Source: Psychromonas sp. MB-3u-54 (GTDB lineage Bacteria > Pseudomonadota > Gammaproteobacteria > Enterobacterales > Psychromonadaceae). From it: 64,000 bases of DNA. Both the position numbers and the translations under genes were made by a program. Positions 55,469 to 64,000 of the stretch are shown in pieces. Where the stretch lies: assembly GCF_002836415.1 (NCBI RefSeq), contig NZ_PJBP01000182.1:1-64000 (forward strand), written 5' to 3'. Under the pieces are notes generated by a model. The model was not told where the DNA came from. It was given only the letters and a program-made list of their open reading frames with translations, and ran no database searches. The first letter of the stretch is position 1. Each line of letters begins with the position of its first letter.

Positions 55469-55897
55469 TTAGTCCGAAGCGTTCATCATGCTTGATAAAC
55501 GTTGTAATGAAGACAAAATAAGGCTTTGTTCCCAAAGTTCTAAGGACTGAAATTTTTCTAGAAAGTCAGGCTGCAATATACCGGGCGCCTCCGCTAACAT
55601 TTTCTGACCGGAGTCGGTGAGCCGAGCGTGTACTTTACGCTTATCCTGTTGATCGCGTATACGCACCACCCGTCCGCGATTTTCCAGCCGATCGAGAATA
55701 ATAGTGGCTGTTGCCTGGCTCATACTGGTCTTTTCCGATAATTGACCAATAGTCACATTATCATCGCTTTGAATAGTACGCATTAACATTAACTGCGGGC
55801 TGGTCAGGCCAAAATCTTTACTCATTTTTTTGGAATACAGCTCGATCGCACGCATAATTTGTCGGAGAGCCACCAAAACTTTATCACTTGTTTCCAT
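55469..55897 (-). CDS. MarR-family regulator, copy 2
   Basis: 142 residues with a normal ATG at 55897 and AGAGGA 9 bases upstream. Winged helix-turn-helix VTIGQLSEKTSMSQATATI and wing VVRIRDQQDKRKVHARL. Highly similar to copy 1. MarR proteins bind as dimers to operators and respond to small ligands; placed as last gene of a proX-marR unit, it likely represses or senses for the transporter. Confidence 0.9.
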   Translation of the reverse strand: METSDKVLVALRQIMRAIELYSKKMSKDFGLTSPQLMLMRTIQSDDNVTIGQLSEKTSMSQATATIILDRLENRGRVVRIRDQQDKRKVHARLTDSGQKMLAEAPGILQPDFLEKFQSLELWEQSLILSSLQRLSSMMNASD

Positions 55898-55919
55898 TGG
55901 ACAATCCTCTTTTTGGAAA

Positions 55920-55944
55920 ACAGAGGCTAGCCAGTAGCCTCTGT
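55920..55944 (-). repeat. proX-marR intercistronic hairpin, copy 2
   Basis: ACAGAGGCTA and TAGCCTCTGT form a perfect 10-bp stem with a 5-base loop, between proX2 and marR2. Confidence 0.75.
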
Positions 55945-55996
55945 ATGACTATTTCTTATATCTAGCAGGGGATTATTCTGCTAGATAACTTTCAAA

Positions 55997-57004
55997 CTAC
56001 ATTGCCGCTTTCTTGGCAGCTTCAATCCAAGTGTCAAACTGTTTCTGATGGGCTTTAATCCAACCATCGGCATGGGCATTAATATCTTTTGGCGTATTTG
56101 CCCCTGTTGCCATCATTCCATTTTCAGCACTGATATCATTGACACTGAGTTTCATAAGCGAAAATAATTTAGCGGCTGCAGGGTTAGCATCAGCAAATTT
56201 CTTGTTGGCAACTATGCGCATGGTGTTCATTTGGAAACCGTAATCTTTTCCATTAGATTGCGTGGTATCAACATTCTTTCGCTCGCCGGGAAGTGATGAG
56301 AACGGGACTTCTAACCACACCACGTCTTTGCCGGGGACCAATACACCACTCACCCAGTAAGGGACCCAAGTGTAGTAAACAATGGAATCACCTTTATTAT
56401 AACGGGTGATAGTATCTGCGATAATGGCTGCATAGTTACCCTGGTTATGAGTCACCGTTTCACGCAAGCCAAAAGTATCAAGTTGGTGTTCAATAACCGC
56501 TTCACAACCCCATCCCGGCGTACATCCGGTTAAGTCTGCCGTGCCATCGCCATTAACATCAAAGAGTTTGGCAATTTCCGGATCTTTAAGTTGTGCAATA
56601 TTGGTAATGTTATATTTGTCGGCGGTTTTTTTATCAATCAGATAACCTTGTCCCGCATTAGTGACATATTCACCTTTGTGGTAAAATTTTTCGTCGCCAC
56701 CTGCTGCTTCATATTTCGCTTTGTGTGATGGATTCCAGTTGTCCGCTAAATAGGTGGCATCGCCCGCTGCAATCGAGGTGTAAGCCACATTATAGGAAAC
56801 CTCTTTAGTTCCTTTGACAGTATAACCAAGCGCCTGCATCGCCTTGTTGACAATTAAGGTCTGAAAGGTTTCTTCCGCAATGGTGGATTGAATCGGCTGA
56901 ACAGTAATACCTTCACCTGGCAGTTTGTCAGCCCAGGCAGCGGATGACAGGGTGGCTGAAACAGCGATGACCGTGGTGAGTATTGTTCTGTGTATATGTT
57001 TGAT
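55997..57004 (-). CDS. proX: Glycine betaine/proline-binding protein ProX, copy 2 (ATC start)
   Basis: 335 residues if read from ATC at 57002-57004, giving the same length as copies 1 and 3. AGGAG lies 7 bases upstream and the leader GAGCAAAA is identical to that of copy 1, where ATG follows. The frame upstream of the next ATG (56839) is open and encodes an intact signal peptide ending [10 protein letters not shown]. Starting at 56839 would lose the signal peptide and the first pocket strand. The ligand box reads [16 protein letters not shown] and [10 protein letters not shown], closer to copy 3. So the gene is translated from AUC or is a fresh start-codon pseudogene. Confidence 0.78.
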   Translation of the reverse strand: MKHIHRTILTTVIAVSATLSSAAWADKLPGEGITVQPIQSTIAEETFQTLIVNKAMQALGYTVKGTKEVSYNVAYTSIAAGDATYLADNWNPSHKAKYEAAGGDEKFYHKGEYVTNAGQGYLIDKKTADKYNITNIAQLKDPEIAKLFDVNGDGTADLTGCTPGWGCEAVIEHQLDTFGLRETVTHNQGNYAAIIADTITRYNKGDSIVYYTWVPYWVSGVLVPGKDVVWLEVPFSSLPGERKNVDTTQSNGKDYGFQMNTMRIVANKKFADANPAAAKLFSLMKLSVNDISAENGMMATGANTPKDINAHADGWIKAHQKQFDTWIEAAKKAAM

Positions 57005-57404
57005 TTTTGCTCTCCTAGTATACGGTTTTATTGTGGTTAAGTTTTTGTAACTGTAAATAAATGAAAGGGGATCCGTTGGACACTAAGGTTTTTTTAGCGC
57101 GATTATTTTTCGCGATGATCTGCGTAATACAATCAAGTATCTGTTCCCAGACTTGTTCAATCCCTAGAATAGTCAGACGGGCAATTGGCGAAAAGCGAAA
57201 ATAATGACCACCACAACAGTTGATACATTACCAATTCCAAAGAGCGTTACAATTAAGATATGGAATAGCCAGCAAGACGTTGTCACTTTTTCCATAGGAA
57301 ACGCTTCTTTCTAAAATACAGAGGCTAGCGCAGTAGCCTCTGTAAATGGCTATCTATAATCTTATTATCTGATTAGATAGTTTCTGTACTACCTGGTTTT
57401 TGAA
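57005..57404 (-). pseudogene. Scars of proW (copy 2) and marR (copy 3)
   Basis: Bases 57293-57343 match the marR start and its upstream hairpin. Bases about 57150-57255 match an inner part of proW (LFGIGN, then VVVxIIFA), and 57030-57150 match the proW end (ACTATTC..CAATACAATCAAG..). They are fused: the marR ATG at 57295 runs in frame into proW for 40 codons (MEKVTTSCWLFHILIVTLFG...) to a stop at 57173. This shows that a proV-proW segment between copies 3 and 2 was deleted. Confidence 0.85.
57318..57343 (-). repeat. proX-marR intercistronic hairpin, copy 3
   Basis: ACAGAGGCTA and TAGCCTCTGT form a perfect 10-bp stem. It lies after proX3, although the marR that followed is now only a stub. 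Confidence 0.75.
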
Positions 57405-58412
57405 CTACATTGCTGCTTTCTTAGCGGCTTCAATCCAAGCATCAAACTGTGTCTGATGGGCTTTAATCCAACCATCGGCATGGGCATTAATATCTTTTGG
57501 CGTATTCGCCCCTTTTGCCATCATTCCATTTTCAGCGCTGACATCGTTGATATTAAGTTTCATAATTGCAAATAATTCAGCGGCTGCAGGGTTTGCATCA
57601 GTAAATTTCTTGTTGGCAACTATGCGCATTGCGTTCATTTGGAAGCCGTAATTTTTTCCATTAGACAGGGTCGTATCAACATTCTTTCGCTCGCCGGGAA
57701 GTGCTGAGTACGGGACTTCTAACCACACCACGTCGGTGCCGGGAATCAATACACCACTCACCCAGTAAGGAACCCAAGTGTAATAAAAGATGGAACCACC
57801 GTTGTTATAACGGGTGATAGTATCTGCGATAATAGCCGCGTAGTTACCCTGGTTATGGTCCACGGTTTGACGCAGGCCAAAAGTATCAAGCTGGTGTTCA
57901 ATAACCGCTTCACAACCCCATCCGGGGTTACATCCGGTTAAGTCTGCTGTGCCATCGCCATTGGCATCAAAGAGTTTGGCAATTTCCGGATCTTTAAGCT
58001 GTGATATCTCGGTAATGTTATATTTGTCGGCGGTTTTTTTATCAATCAGATAACCTTGGCCCGCACCGGTGATATATTCACCTTTTCGGTAAAATTTTTC
58101 ATCTCCACCTGCCGCTTTGTATTTATCAGTGTGCATTGGATTCCAGTTGTCCGCTAAATAAGTGGCATCACCCGCTGCAATCGAGGTATAAGCGACGTTA
58201 TAGGAAACCTCTTTAGTGGTTTGGACAGTATAACCAAGTGCCTGCATCGCTTTATTGACAATTAAGGTCTGAAAGGTTTCTTCCGCAATGGTAGATTGAA
58301 TCGGCTGCACAGTAATACCATCACCTGGTAGATTTTCAGCCCAGGCAGCGGATGACAGGGTTGCTGAAACAGCGATTACCGTGGTCAGTATTGTCTTGCG
58401 TATATACTTCAT
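57405..58412 (-). CDS. proX: Glycine betaine/proline-binding protein ProX, copy 3
   Basis: 335 residues, ATG start with AGGGG upstream, signal peptide ending [10 protein letters not shown]. It directly follows proW by 9 bases, so this is the member of the intact proV-proW-proX operon. Ligand-box segments are [16 protein letters not shown] and [10 protein letters not shown]. The marR that presumably followed survives only as a short stub at 57293-57343. Confidence 0.94.
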   Translation of the reverse strand: MKYIRKTILTTVIAVSATLSSAAWAENLPGDGITVQPIQSTIAEETFQTLIVNKAMQALGYTVQTTKEVSYNVAYTSIAAGDATYLADNWNPMHTDKYKAAGGDEKFYRKGEYITGAGQGYLIDKKTADKYNITEISQLKDPEIAKLFDANGDGTADLTGCNPGWGCEAVIEHQLDTFGLRQTVDHNQGNYAAIIADTITRYNNGGSIFYYTWVPYWVSGVLIPGTDVVWLEVPYSALPGERKNVDTTLSNGKNYGFQMNAMRIVANKKFTDANPAAAELFAIMKLNINDVSAENGMMAKGANTPKDINAHADGWIKAHQTQFDAWIEAAKKAAM

Positions 58413-58421
58413 TTTGTTCCC

Positions 58422-59492
58422 CTAGTTTGCAGTTTTATTGTGAGTGAATTTTTTTAACAGTAAATAAATTAATGAAACGGGACCCGTTTGATACCAGCGC
58501 GTTTTTTGATCGCGGTTGTTTTTACCTATAGTTTGGGTAATACGATCAAGTAATATGGCAAGAATAACAATGCCAAGACCACCAACGGCAGCCAGACCCA
58601 TATCCAGTCGTCCAATCCCGCGTAACACCATTTGTCCCAAACCACCAACGGCAATCATAGAGGCTATTACCACCATTGACAGTGATAACATCAGTGTCTG
58701 GTTTACTCCGGCCATAATGGTCGGCATGGCTAAGGGCAGTTGAATCCGGTAAAGCATCTGTTTCGGGCTGGCACCAAAAGCGTGTCCTGCTTCGATCAGC
58801 TCTTCCGGCACTTGCTGAATTCCCAGAATAGTCAGACGCACAATGGGTGGTAAGGCGAAAATAATAGTCACTACAACACCCGGAACATTACCTATACCAA
58901 AGAGCATAACAATGGGCACTAAATAGACAAAAGCCGGTGTAGTTTGCATTGCATCAAGCATCGGTCGAATGATTTTTGCGGCCGATTGACTTCGAGCCAA
59001 CCAGATTCCTAAGGGTAACCCCATCAAAAAACAGAAAAATACTGAAGTCATCACCAGCGCGAGTGTCACCATAGCTTGCGACCAGGCACCAACCAGCCCA
59101 ATTATAATCAAAGAAAAGAACGAGGTAATACCCATTCGCGGTCCGGCTAGTTGCCAGGCAATCAAGGCTAAAATAAGTAACATGATCGGGGCGGGTGTTG
59201 ATACCAGTGCACTTTGAAATGAAGTGAGAATCAAATCAATAGGAACGCGGATTGCCTGAAATACCGGGCGTCCGTGAACGACTAACCAGTTTAGTCCGGT
59301 CTCAACCCACTGATCAAAAGGCATAATAGCCTCCTGAAAGGGATGCAGCCAATCGAAAGGTTCGGCTTCGGTGGCAACGTTCAGCCAATCATTCGCGGTT
59401 GACGTTGCGGAGGAGGCCGTCGTCCAGGGATCAGCCGGCGCTGCTGCACTGGCCCAAGGGTCAGCGGCTTGAGTCGTTGTTTCAGTTGCCAT
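58422..59492 (-). CDS. proW: Glycine betaine/proline ABC permease ProW
   Basis: A 356-residue permease. A long N-terminal soluble part, with an Ala/Thr/Trp-rich stretch ([18 protein letters not shown]), precedes the membrane domain, as in E. coli ProW. The coupling-helix signature is [20 protein letters not shown]. Only 2 bases separate it from proV. Relics of its duplicates lie at 54775-54919 and 57030-57255. Confidence 0.95.
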   Translation of the reverse strand: MATETTTQAADPWASAAAPADPWTTASSATSTANDWLNVATEAEPFDWLHPFQEAIMPFDQWVETGLNWLVVHGRPVFQAIRVPIDLILTSFQSALVSTPAPIMLLILALIAWQLAGPRMGITSFFSLIIIGLVGAWSQAMVTLALVMTSVFFCFLMGLPLGIWLARSQSAAKIIRPMLDAMQTTPAFVYLVPIVMLFGIGNVPGVVVTIIFALPPIVRLTILGIQQVPEELIEAGHAFGASPKQMLYRIQLPLAMPTIMAGVNQTLMLSLSMVVIASMIAVGGLGQMVLRGIGRLDMGLAAVGGLGIVILAILLDRITQTIGKNNRDQKTRWYQTGPVSLIYLLLKKFTHNKTAN

Positions 59493-59494
59493 GA

Positions 59495-60682
59495 TTATTC
59501 CCTATCTAAAATTTGTAATAAGCGTGATTTTGTGATCACACCGTGGTAGGTGCCATCTTCAGCAACAACCGGCACAGCATAACGCACGGCGGCTACTTGG
59601 CCGATTAATTCGCTGACCGAGACATCGGGTTTGATGGTGGTAATGTTTTCAAGCAATGCGCTGCTGAGTGTATCCTGATTTTTTTTCGCGATGCGTAAAG
59701 AGTCTGTTGAAACAATACCCGTGAAGCGATTGGCACGATCAACGACAATTCCGAAGTCACGCTCACTGTCTACAAGTAACTGCATCGCAACGGCAGGGCT
59801 GTCATTTTCATGTTTCTTAAAGATGGCAGCCGGTGTTTTTTTAGCGATATCCTTAGCACAAAAGACAGTTGCCACGTTGACACCGCTGAAAAAGGAGCTG
59901 ACATAGTCATTAGCCGGATTCTGAAGAATATCATCGGGCGTACCGACCTGGACCACGATACCGTTTTGCATAATCGCAATACGATCGCCGATGCGCATCG
60001 CCTCATCCAGATCATGTGAAATAAATACAATGGTGCGTTTATCATCATTTTGCAGGCGAATCAGCTCATCCTGCATTTCACAGCGAATCAAGGGGTCAAG
60101 GGCTGAGAAAGCTTCATCCATCAGTAGAATATCCGGGTCATTAGCTAAGGCTCGCGCCAAGCCAACCCGCTGTTTCATGCCGCCGGAAAGTTCATCGGGA
60201 TAGGATTCACAATGCATATCAAGCCCTACGCGAGTGAGCGCTTCACGTGCTGCTTGATGACGTTCATTAATGGGAACACCGCTCAGTTCCAAGCCAAATG
60301 CCGCATTATCAATAACATTCATATGCGGCATTAAGGCGAAGTTTTGGAAGACCATCGAAATGTGCTTGCGACGAACCTGGCGCAGCTCTTCAGCTGAGAT
60401 GTGGGCAATATCTTTACCCTTAAATAATACCTTGCCACTAGTAGGTTCAATTAAACGGTTTAAAAGGCGGACGAGTGTGGATTTTCCGGAACCAGATAAT
60501 CCCATAATAACGAATACTTCTCCTTTATTAATGCTTAAGGAAACATCTTTAACACCGACGGTGAGCCCGGTCTTTGCAAATATTTCATCTTTATCGAGCC
60601 CTTGCTCAATCAAAGGGAAAGCTTCTTCTGGAGACTGTCCAAATACCTTGTAGAGGTTTTGAACTTCTAACAGAGTTGACAT
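59495..60682 (-). CDS. proV: Glycine betaine/proline ABC ATPase ProV
   Basis: About 395 residues. I chose ATG at 60682 ([15 protein letters not shown]) with AAGGA 8 bases upstream. Walker [10 protein letters not shown], signature [11 protein letters not shown], Walker [14 protein letters not shown]. The C-terminal ~110 residues form a CBS pair, used in this family to sense ionic strength. It energises uptake of compatible solutes for osmotic or cold protection. Confidence 0.95.
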   Translation of the reverse strand: MSTLLEVQNLYKVFGQSPEEAFPLIEQGLDKDEIFAKTGLTVGVKDVSLSINKGEVFVIMGLSGSGKSTLVRLLNRLIEPTSGKVLFKGKDIAHISAEELRQVRRKHISMVFQNFALMPHMNVIDNAAFGLELSGVPINERHQAAREALTRVGLDMHCESYPDELSGGMKQRVGLARALANDPDILLMDEAFSALDPLIRCEMQDELIRLQNDDKRTIVFISHDLDEAMRIGDRIAIMQNGIVVQVGTPDDILQNPANDYVSSFFSGVNVATVFCAKDIAKKTPAAIFKKHENDSPAVAMQLLVDSERDFGIVVDRANRFTGIVSTDSLRIAKKNQDTLSSALLENITTIKPDVSVSELIGQVAAVRYAVPVVAEDGTYHGVITKSRLLQILDRE

Positions 60683-61210
60683 GAATAACATCCTTTATAG
60701 AGCGTCATCGAGTGATGGCACAGGTGATAAAACTATTAGTACTCTAATCATCTTAGCTGTCGAACTCAAGTAAAAATAGATAATTTTAAAATAATTGCTT
60801 GTCTTGGCAGGTTTTTTTAGTGATTTATCCTGTTTTTTTCGTGCTGAAATGGTTGGTTGACGATAAAACAAGCTAAAAAGCACTGTGATCTGCACTGAAG
60901 TAAGGTTTTCTATGGATATCGGGGTTTTTTATCAGTATTTAAGATGGGTAAAAAACAGATAAATTAGTTATAGCTGAAATTATTTACAAGCAAAGTGGCA
61001 AAGATTTAAACGTCAGTCTCTGCCGGGAGCGACCACTAATGGCTTATTCATTACATTACAAACGCTGTTTGAATCATCGAATGATGAAACAGGTTAAATC
61101 AAAAACCAGTGAGTATTCAGCGCTTTTTAGTCGCACTATCGGTACTAACTTTTTCTGTTAAAATACAACCACAGGCGTAGACTTAGCCGAAATAATCCTG
61201 AGGTTTTTAT
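60683..61210. other. proV/kdsD divergent region
   Basis: About 530 bases without a gene. The half nearest proV (60683-60920) is the original of the duplicated promoter region at 55032-55262, which suggests that it holds the osmoregulated promoter. GAGG precedes the kdsD-like gene on the other side. Confidence 0.5.
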
Positions 61211-62170
61211 ATGACACAATTTACTTTATCAACGTCCCAATTAATTAAAGAAGTTCGCACTGTATTTGATGTGCAGAGCCAAGCATTAACTTCCCACAGT
61301 CAGCGTCTTGGCGATGAATATCTGCAAGCGTTAGCATTAATGAAAAACTGTACAGGTCGGATCATTGTTTGCGGTATGGGAAAATCAGGGCATATTGGTA
61401 AAAAAATATCTGCCACCCTGGCGTCGTTAGGCACACCTTCTTTTTATATGCATCCCGGCGAAGCCTTTCATGGTGATTTAGGCATGGTCACTAAAAATGA
61501 TCTGCTTTTGCTTATCTCCTACAGCGGTGAAACAGATGAATTGCTTAAAATTATCCCCTCCATTCAGCATTCTGGTAATAAGATCATTTCTATTACCGGC
61601 GGTTTAAATTCTACCTTAGCTAAAAATTCCGATGTTGTTTTAGATGCAAGTGTTGAAAAAGAGACTTGTCCGAATAATTTAGCCCCGACAACATCTACTA
61701 CTTTAAGTTTGGTGATTGGCGACGCGTTAGCCTCGACCTTAACCCTAGAGAAAAACTTTAGCCCAATGGATTTTGCACGTTTCCATCCGGGAGGTAGTCT
61801 GGGTAAGCGACTACTTACTTTTGTTAAAAATGAAATGCGCACTGAAAAATTACCCTTAGTGCAAGCACAAACCTCTCTGACGGATGCCTTGATGGTGATG
61901 ACAGAAACCCGTACCGGTCTCGCTTTGGTGATGGAAGAGGGTAACCTGCTGGGGGTGATCACCGATGGTGATGTGCGTCGCTTCCTGATCTCAGGTGAAA
62001 GTATCCCGGATTGTACTGCGCAACAATTAATGAACAGCTCGCCTTGTTTTATCTCTCCGAATGCGCGTTTAACCGAGGCTGAAGAATTGATGCGTGAAAA
62101 ACATATTAAGTGGCTGGTGGTGAGTGAAGACGGTAAAAAACTTGATGGTATTATTGAGTGGGTGCAATAA
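61211..62170 (+). CDS. kdsD: D-arabinose-5-phosphate isomerase (KdsD family)
   Basis: A 319-residue enzyme converting ribulose-5-phosphate to arabinose-5-phosphate for Kdo and LPS synthesis. SIS domain: GMGKSGHIGKKISATLASLG, HPGEAFHGDLGM, ISYSGETDELL; late SIS motif FARFHPGGSLGKRLL; two CBS domains after residue ~205. KdsD, GutQ and KpsF are close paralogues, and no lpt or kps genes lie in view, so the symbol is a best guess. The YdbH-type gene starts 6 bases after the stop. Confidence 0.88.
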   Translation: MTQFTLSTSQLIKEVRTVFDVQSQALTSHSQRLGDEYLQALALMKNCTGRIIVCGMGKSGHIGKKISATLASLGTPSFYMHPGEAFHGDLGMVTKNDLLLLISYSGETDELLKIIPSIQHSGNKIISITGGLNSTLAKNSDVVLDASVEKETCPNNLAPTTSTTLSLVIGDALASTLTLEKNFSPMDFARFHPGGSLGKRLLTFVKNEMRTEKLPLVQAQTSLTDALMVMTETRTGLALVMEEGNLLGVITDGDVRRFLISGESIPDCTAQQLMNSSPCFISPNARLTEAEELMREKHIKWLVVSEDGKKLDGIIEWVQ

Positions 62171-62176
62171 GTCTTT

Positions 62177-64000
62177 GTGAATGCGTTTTGCAGCAGAAAT
62201 TTTTATCTCATTATTTTTTTCAGCTATGGGGTACTGTTGGTAGGCAATTCAGTCGTTAATGCCAATGAGCTGCGGGTAATTACGGAACAAGAGGGGCCAT
62301 TATTAACCTGGCTTCCTCTTCTTTCGAGCAGTTTAAAACGTTTTCAACCGGATAGTCACTGCCCGCAAAATCAGGTTACTGATCTTCAAGTGGTTAAAGA
62401 AAAAGATAAGATCAACGTCTCTATCGGCTCGATTGATTGGGATTTAAACTGTCAACGCCCTAATGCTGCGCAAAATCCCTCACTCACCTTGGACAAATCT
62501 CAAACGACTGCTCAACTCGATCAGTTCTTAAGGTTTTTGGCACACTTGCCCGATACTGAAATAGTGGTTAAAGCGGTTAATTTGAGATCGGCACGCCTTC
62601 AGAAAAAACTGTCATTTAATGTACATCTCAACAAAACGAAACAAGCGGTGTTTATTCGCTTATTCAATGAATCCGGGCAGTTAACGGTCAATGTGGATCT
62701 TGTAAAGAAAGATGTTAATTTAACAACAGAATTTAAAGCAGAAAAATTTATTCAATATATCAAACTGCCCGAAGCTTACCGAGAATTAATTAAAGGGTCA
62801 TTCACCTTCAACTATTCAGCTAATTTGAAAAAATGGGAATTCGGTCAGTTTGCCCTAAAGTTTAGCGGAAATATAACCCCTTTAGCTGAAAAAATGGTCC
62901 TGAATTTGGCGGGAGAGTTTAATATTTTAACCGGGCTGGTGAGTTTACAAAAAATGGACTTAGACTTAACAAAAATTAATTATGCACTAACAAATAAGTC
63001 CCTATTGAGAATGCCCTACGTTAAGCTAACACTGCCACAACCTGCGCGCATCAATTTATTCGACGGAATAAATATTAAGACCTTGCCTGTGCACCTGAGG
63101 ATCGGTGGCGGCGCGATACAAACAAAAATTGAGCCAGTTATAAAGCCAGCTATTCGAGCTAAGACACAGAAATTTCCACCGCTGTTTGCTAATATTAAAA
63201 CGCATGGCAAGATAAATAATCTTAATATTGACTGGTCTCTGTCTTTAATAAACAGCGCTATTGCAGGTTCTCTTAACTATCACTCCAATATACTCACGGC
63301 GAACATAAAAAAAGGACAACTTTCAGCACCCGTGCTTATTGATGGGCTGCAAGCTTATCTGCCTGTAATGCAAAATTGGTCTGTTGATAAAGGGTCAATT
63401 AACTATCAGCTAAATGCAAAATATAATTTGCAAACAAAAACCGGTTATCTGAAAAGTTTATTAAAAGGACAGGATATTGCGGGGCAAAAAGGCACTATTT
63501 TGTTTGATGGTTTGACCTTTAACAGTGATACCGATTTTGAAGTTAACAGTGAAAAAGTTCATATCAAACGGGGTAAACAGCAGTTGATGCTGAATAATTT
63601 GTTTGTCGGAGTGCCCATTCAGGGGGTTCGGATAGATGCTCACAGCAGCGCGGGGATCACTGTTATTGATGACTTTAACGCGTGCTTATTAGGCGGAGAG
63701 GTAACGATTGAAAATCTTAAATTACAACCGCAAAGCAGTGCTTCGATAAATCTCTCCGGTTTAAGTTTGAGCGAGATAATCAAATACAGTGCCTATCCGG
63801 CGATTAGCGCAAGCGGTCTTCTTGACGGTGTTTTACCGTTAACATTAACTTCCCAGGGGATCGATATAGATCAAGGGCTTGTTTTTGCGCGGGCACCCGG
63901 TGGATATATTAAGGTTCCGCAGGATGACGTAGTGAAAAAAATGGCCAGCACACAACCTGCATTTGCATTTACTTTACAGTTATTATCTAATTTTCAGTTT
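62177..64000 (+). CDS. YdbH-family AsmA-like protein, 5' part (runs off the window)
   Basis: An uninterrupted frame from GTG 62177 to the window end (608 codons so far). The first ~30 residues form a signal peptide (FYLIIFFSYGVLLVGNS, cut near VNA-NEL). The chain is beta-rich with repeating strands, and the last part (NLSGLSLSEIIKYSAY, SGLLDGVLPLTLTSQG, VFARAPGGYIKV) matches the C-terminal domain of YdbH-like proteins, inner-membrane bridges for phospholipid transport to the outer membrane. No ATG is near the N-terminus. The 3' end is missing. Confidence 0.8.
   Translation, partial: MNAFCSRNFYLIIFFSYGVLLVGNSVVNANELRVITEQEGPLLTWLPLLSSSLKRFQPDSHCPQNQVTDLQVVKEKDKINVSIGSIDWDLNCQRPNAAQNPSLTLDKSQTTAQLDQFLRFLAHLPDTEIVVKAVNLRSARLQKKLSFNVHLNKTKQAVFIRLFNESGQLTVNVDLVKKDVNLTTEFKAEKFIQYIKLPEAYRELIKGSFTFNYSANLKKWEFGQFALKFSGNITPLAEKMVLNLAGEFNILTGLVSLQKMDLDLTKINYALTNKSLLRMPYVKLTLPQPARINLFDGINIKTLPVHLRIGGGAIQTKIEPVIKPAIRAKTQKFPPLFANIKTHGKINNLNIDWSLSLINSAIAGSLNYHSNILTANIKKGQLSAPVLIDGLQAYLPVMQNWSVDKGSINYQLNAKYNLQTKTGYLKSLLKGQDIAGQKGTILFDGLTFNSDTDFEVNSEKVHIKRGKQQLMLNNLFVGVPIQGVRIDAHSSAGITVIDDFNACLLGGEVTIENLKLQPQSSASINLSGLSLSEIIKYSAYPAISASGLLDGVLPLTLTSQGIDIDQGLVFARAPGGYIKVPQDDVVKKMASTQPAFAFTLQLLSNFQF

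Overview
This window is a typical chromosome segment of a marine, AT-rich gammaproteobacterium. Gene order (dksA-gluQ-pcnB-folK-panB-panC; rpiA/serA; fau-6S RNA-zapA // ygfB-pepP-ubiH-ubiI) and protein sequences are close to enterobacterial ones. FabV, a TAXI-type TRAP transporter, MsrPQ and many short 'ATACCC...' inverted-repeat elements suggest a cold-water genus such as Psychromonas; that genus call is inference from family knowledge, not from a search.

Layout. 1-835: non-coding, with two terminator-bearing repeats that may be relics of an rRNA operon tail. 836-7689: a universal stress protein, converging on a minus-strand catabolic operon (class III aminotransferase, beta-keto acid cleavage enzyme, TAXI binding protein, fused TRAP permease). 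8763-11162: yadG-yadH ABC exporter and a TrmB-like methyltransferase. 11601-17059: lipoprotein/outer-membrane-protein pair, then msrP-msrQ. 17182-23116 (minus): panD, then dksA-gluQ-pcnB-folK-panB-panC. 23663-28472: hrpB, a DUF4126-type membrane protein, a PilX-like pilin accessory. 29570-33398: GFA-family protein, pfkA, DUF3465 protein, an unknown acidic protein and a YqfB-type amidohydrolase, interspersed with decayed duplicates of two of these genes. 33579-38055: PBP1b, SufE-like protein, periplasmic protein, rlmF. 38213-43586 (minus): serA, rpiA, fau, a DUF2391-like membrane protein, 6S RNA and zapA. 43771-49683: ygfB-pepP-ubiH-ubiI and fabV. 49832-53092: an intact IS982-type element, a membrane-anchored Mrr-like nuclease and an integrase relic. 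53242-60682 (minus): a glycine betaine/proline uptake region with one proV and one proW but three proX and two marR genes. 61211-64000: kdsD-like isomerase and the 5' part of a YdbH-family gene.

The most notable observations are: (1) the betaine region is the decayed product of a tandem triplication of a proV-proW-proX-marR operon, with legible scars of the deleted copies; (2) two otherwise intact genes there (proX copy 2, marR copy 1) have ATC where their paralogues have ATG; (3) an 86-bp tandem array downstream of 6S RNA is built from the 3' arm of 6S RNA itself; (4) pcnB appears to use an ATT start codon behind a good Shine-Dalgarno, as known for E. coli pcnB; (5) a strong intrinsic terminator lies inside the signal-peptide codons of an outer-membrane protein gene; (6) the transporter/aminotransferase/BKACE operon looks like an uncharacterised route for a beta-amino (or similar) acid.
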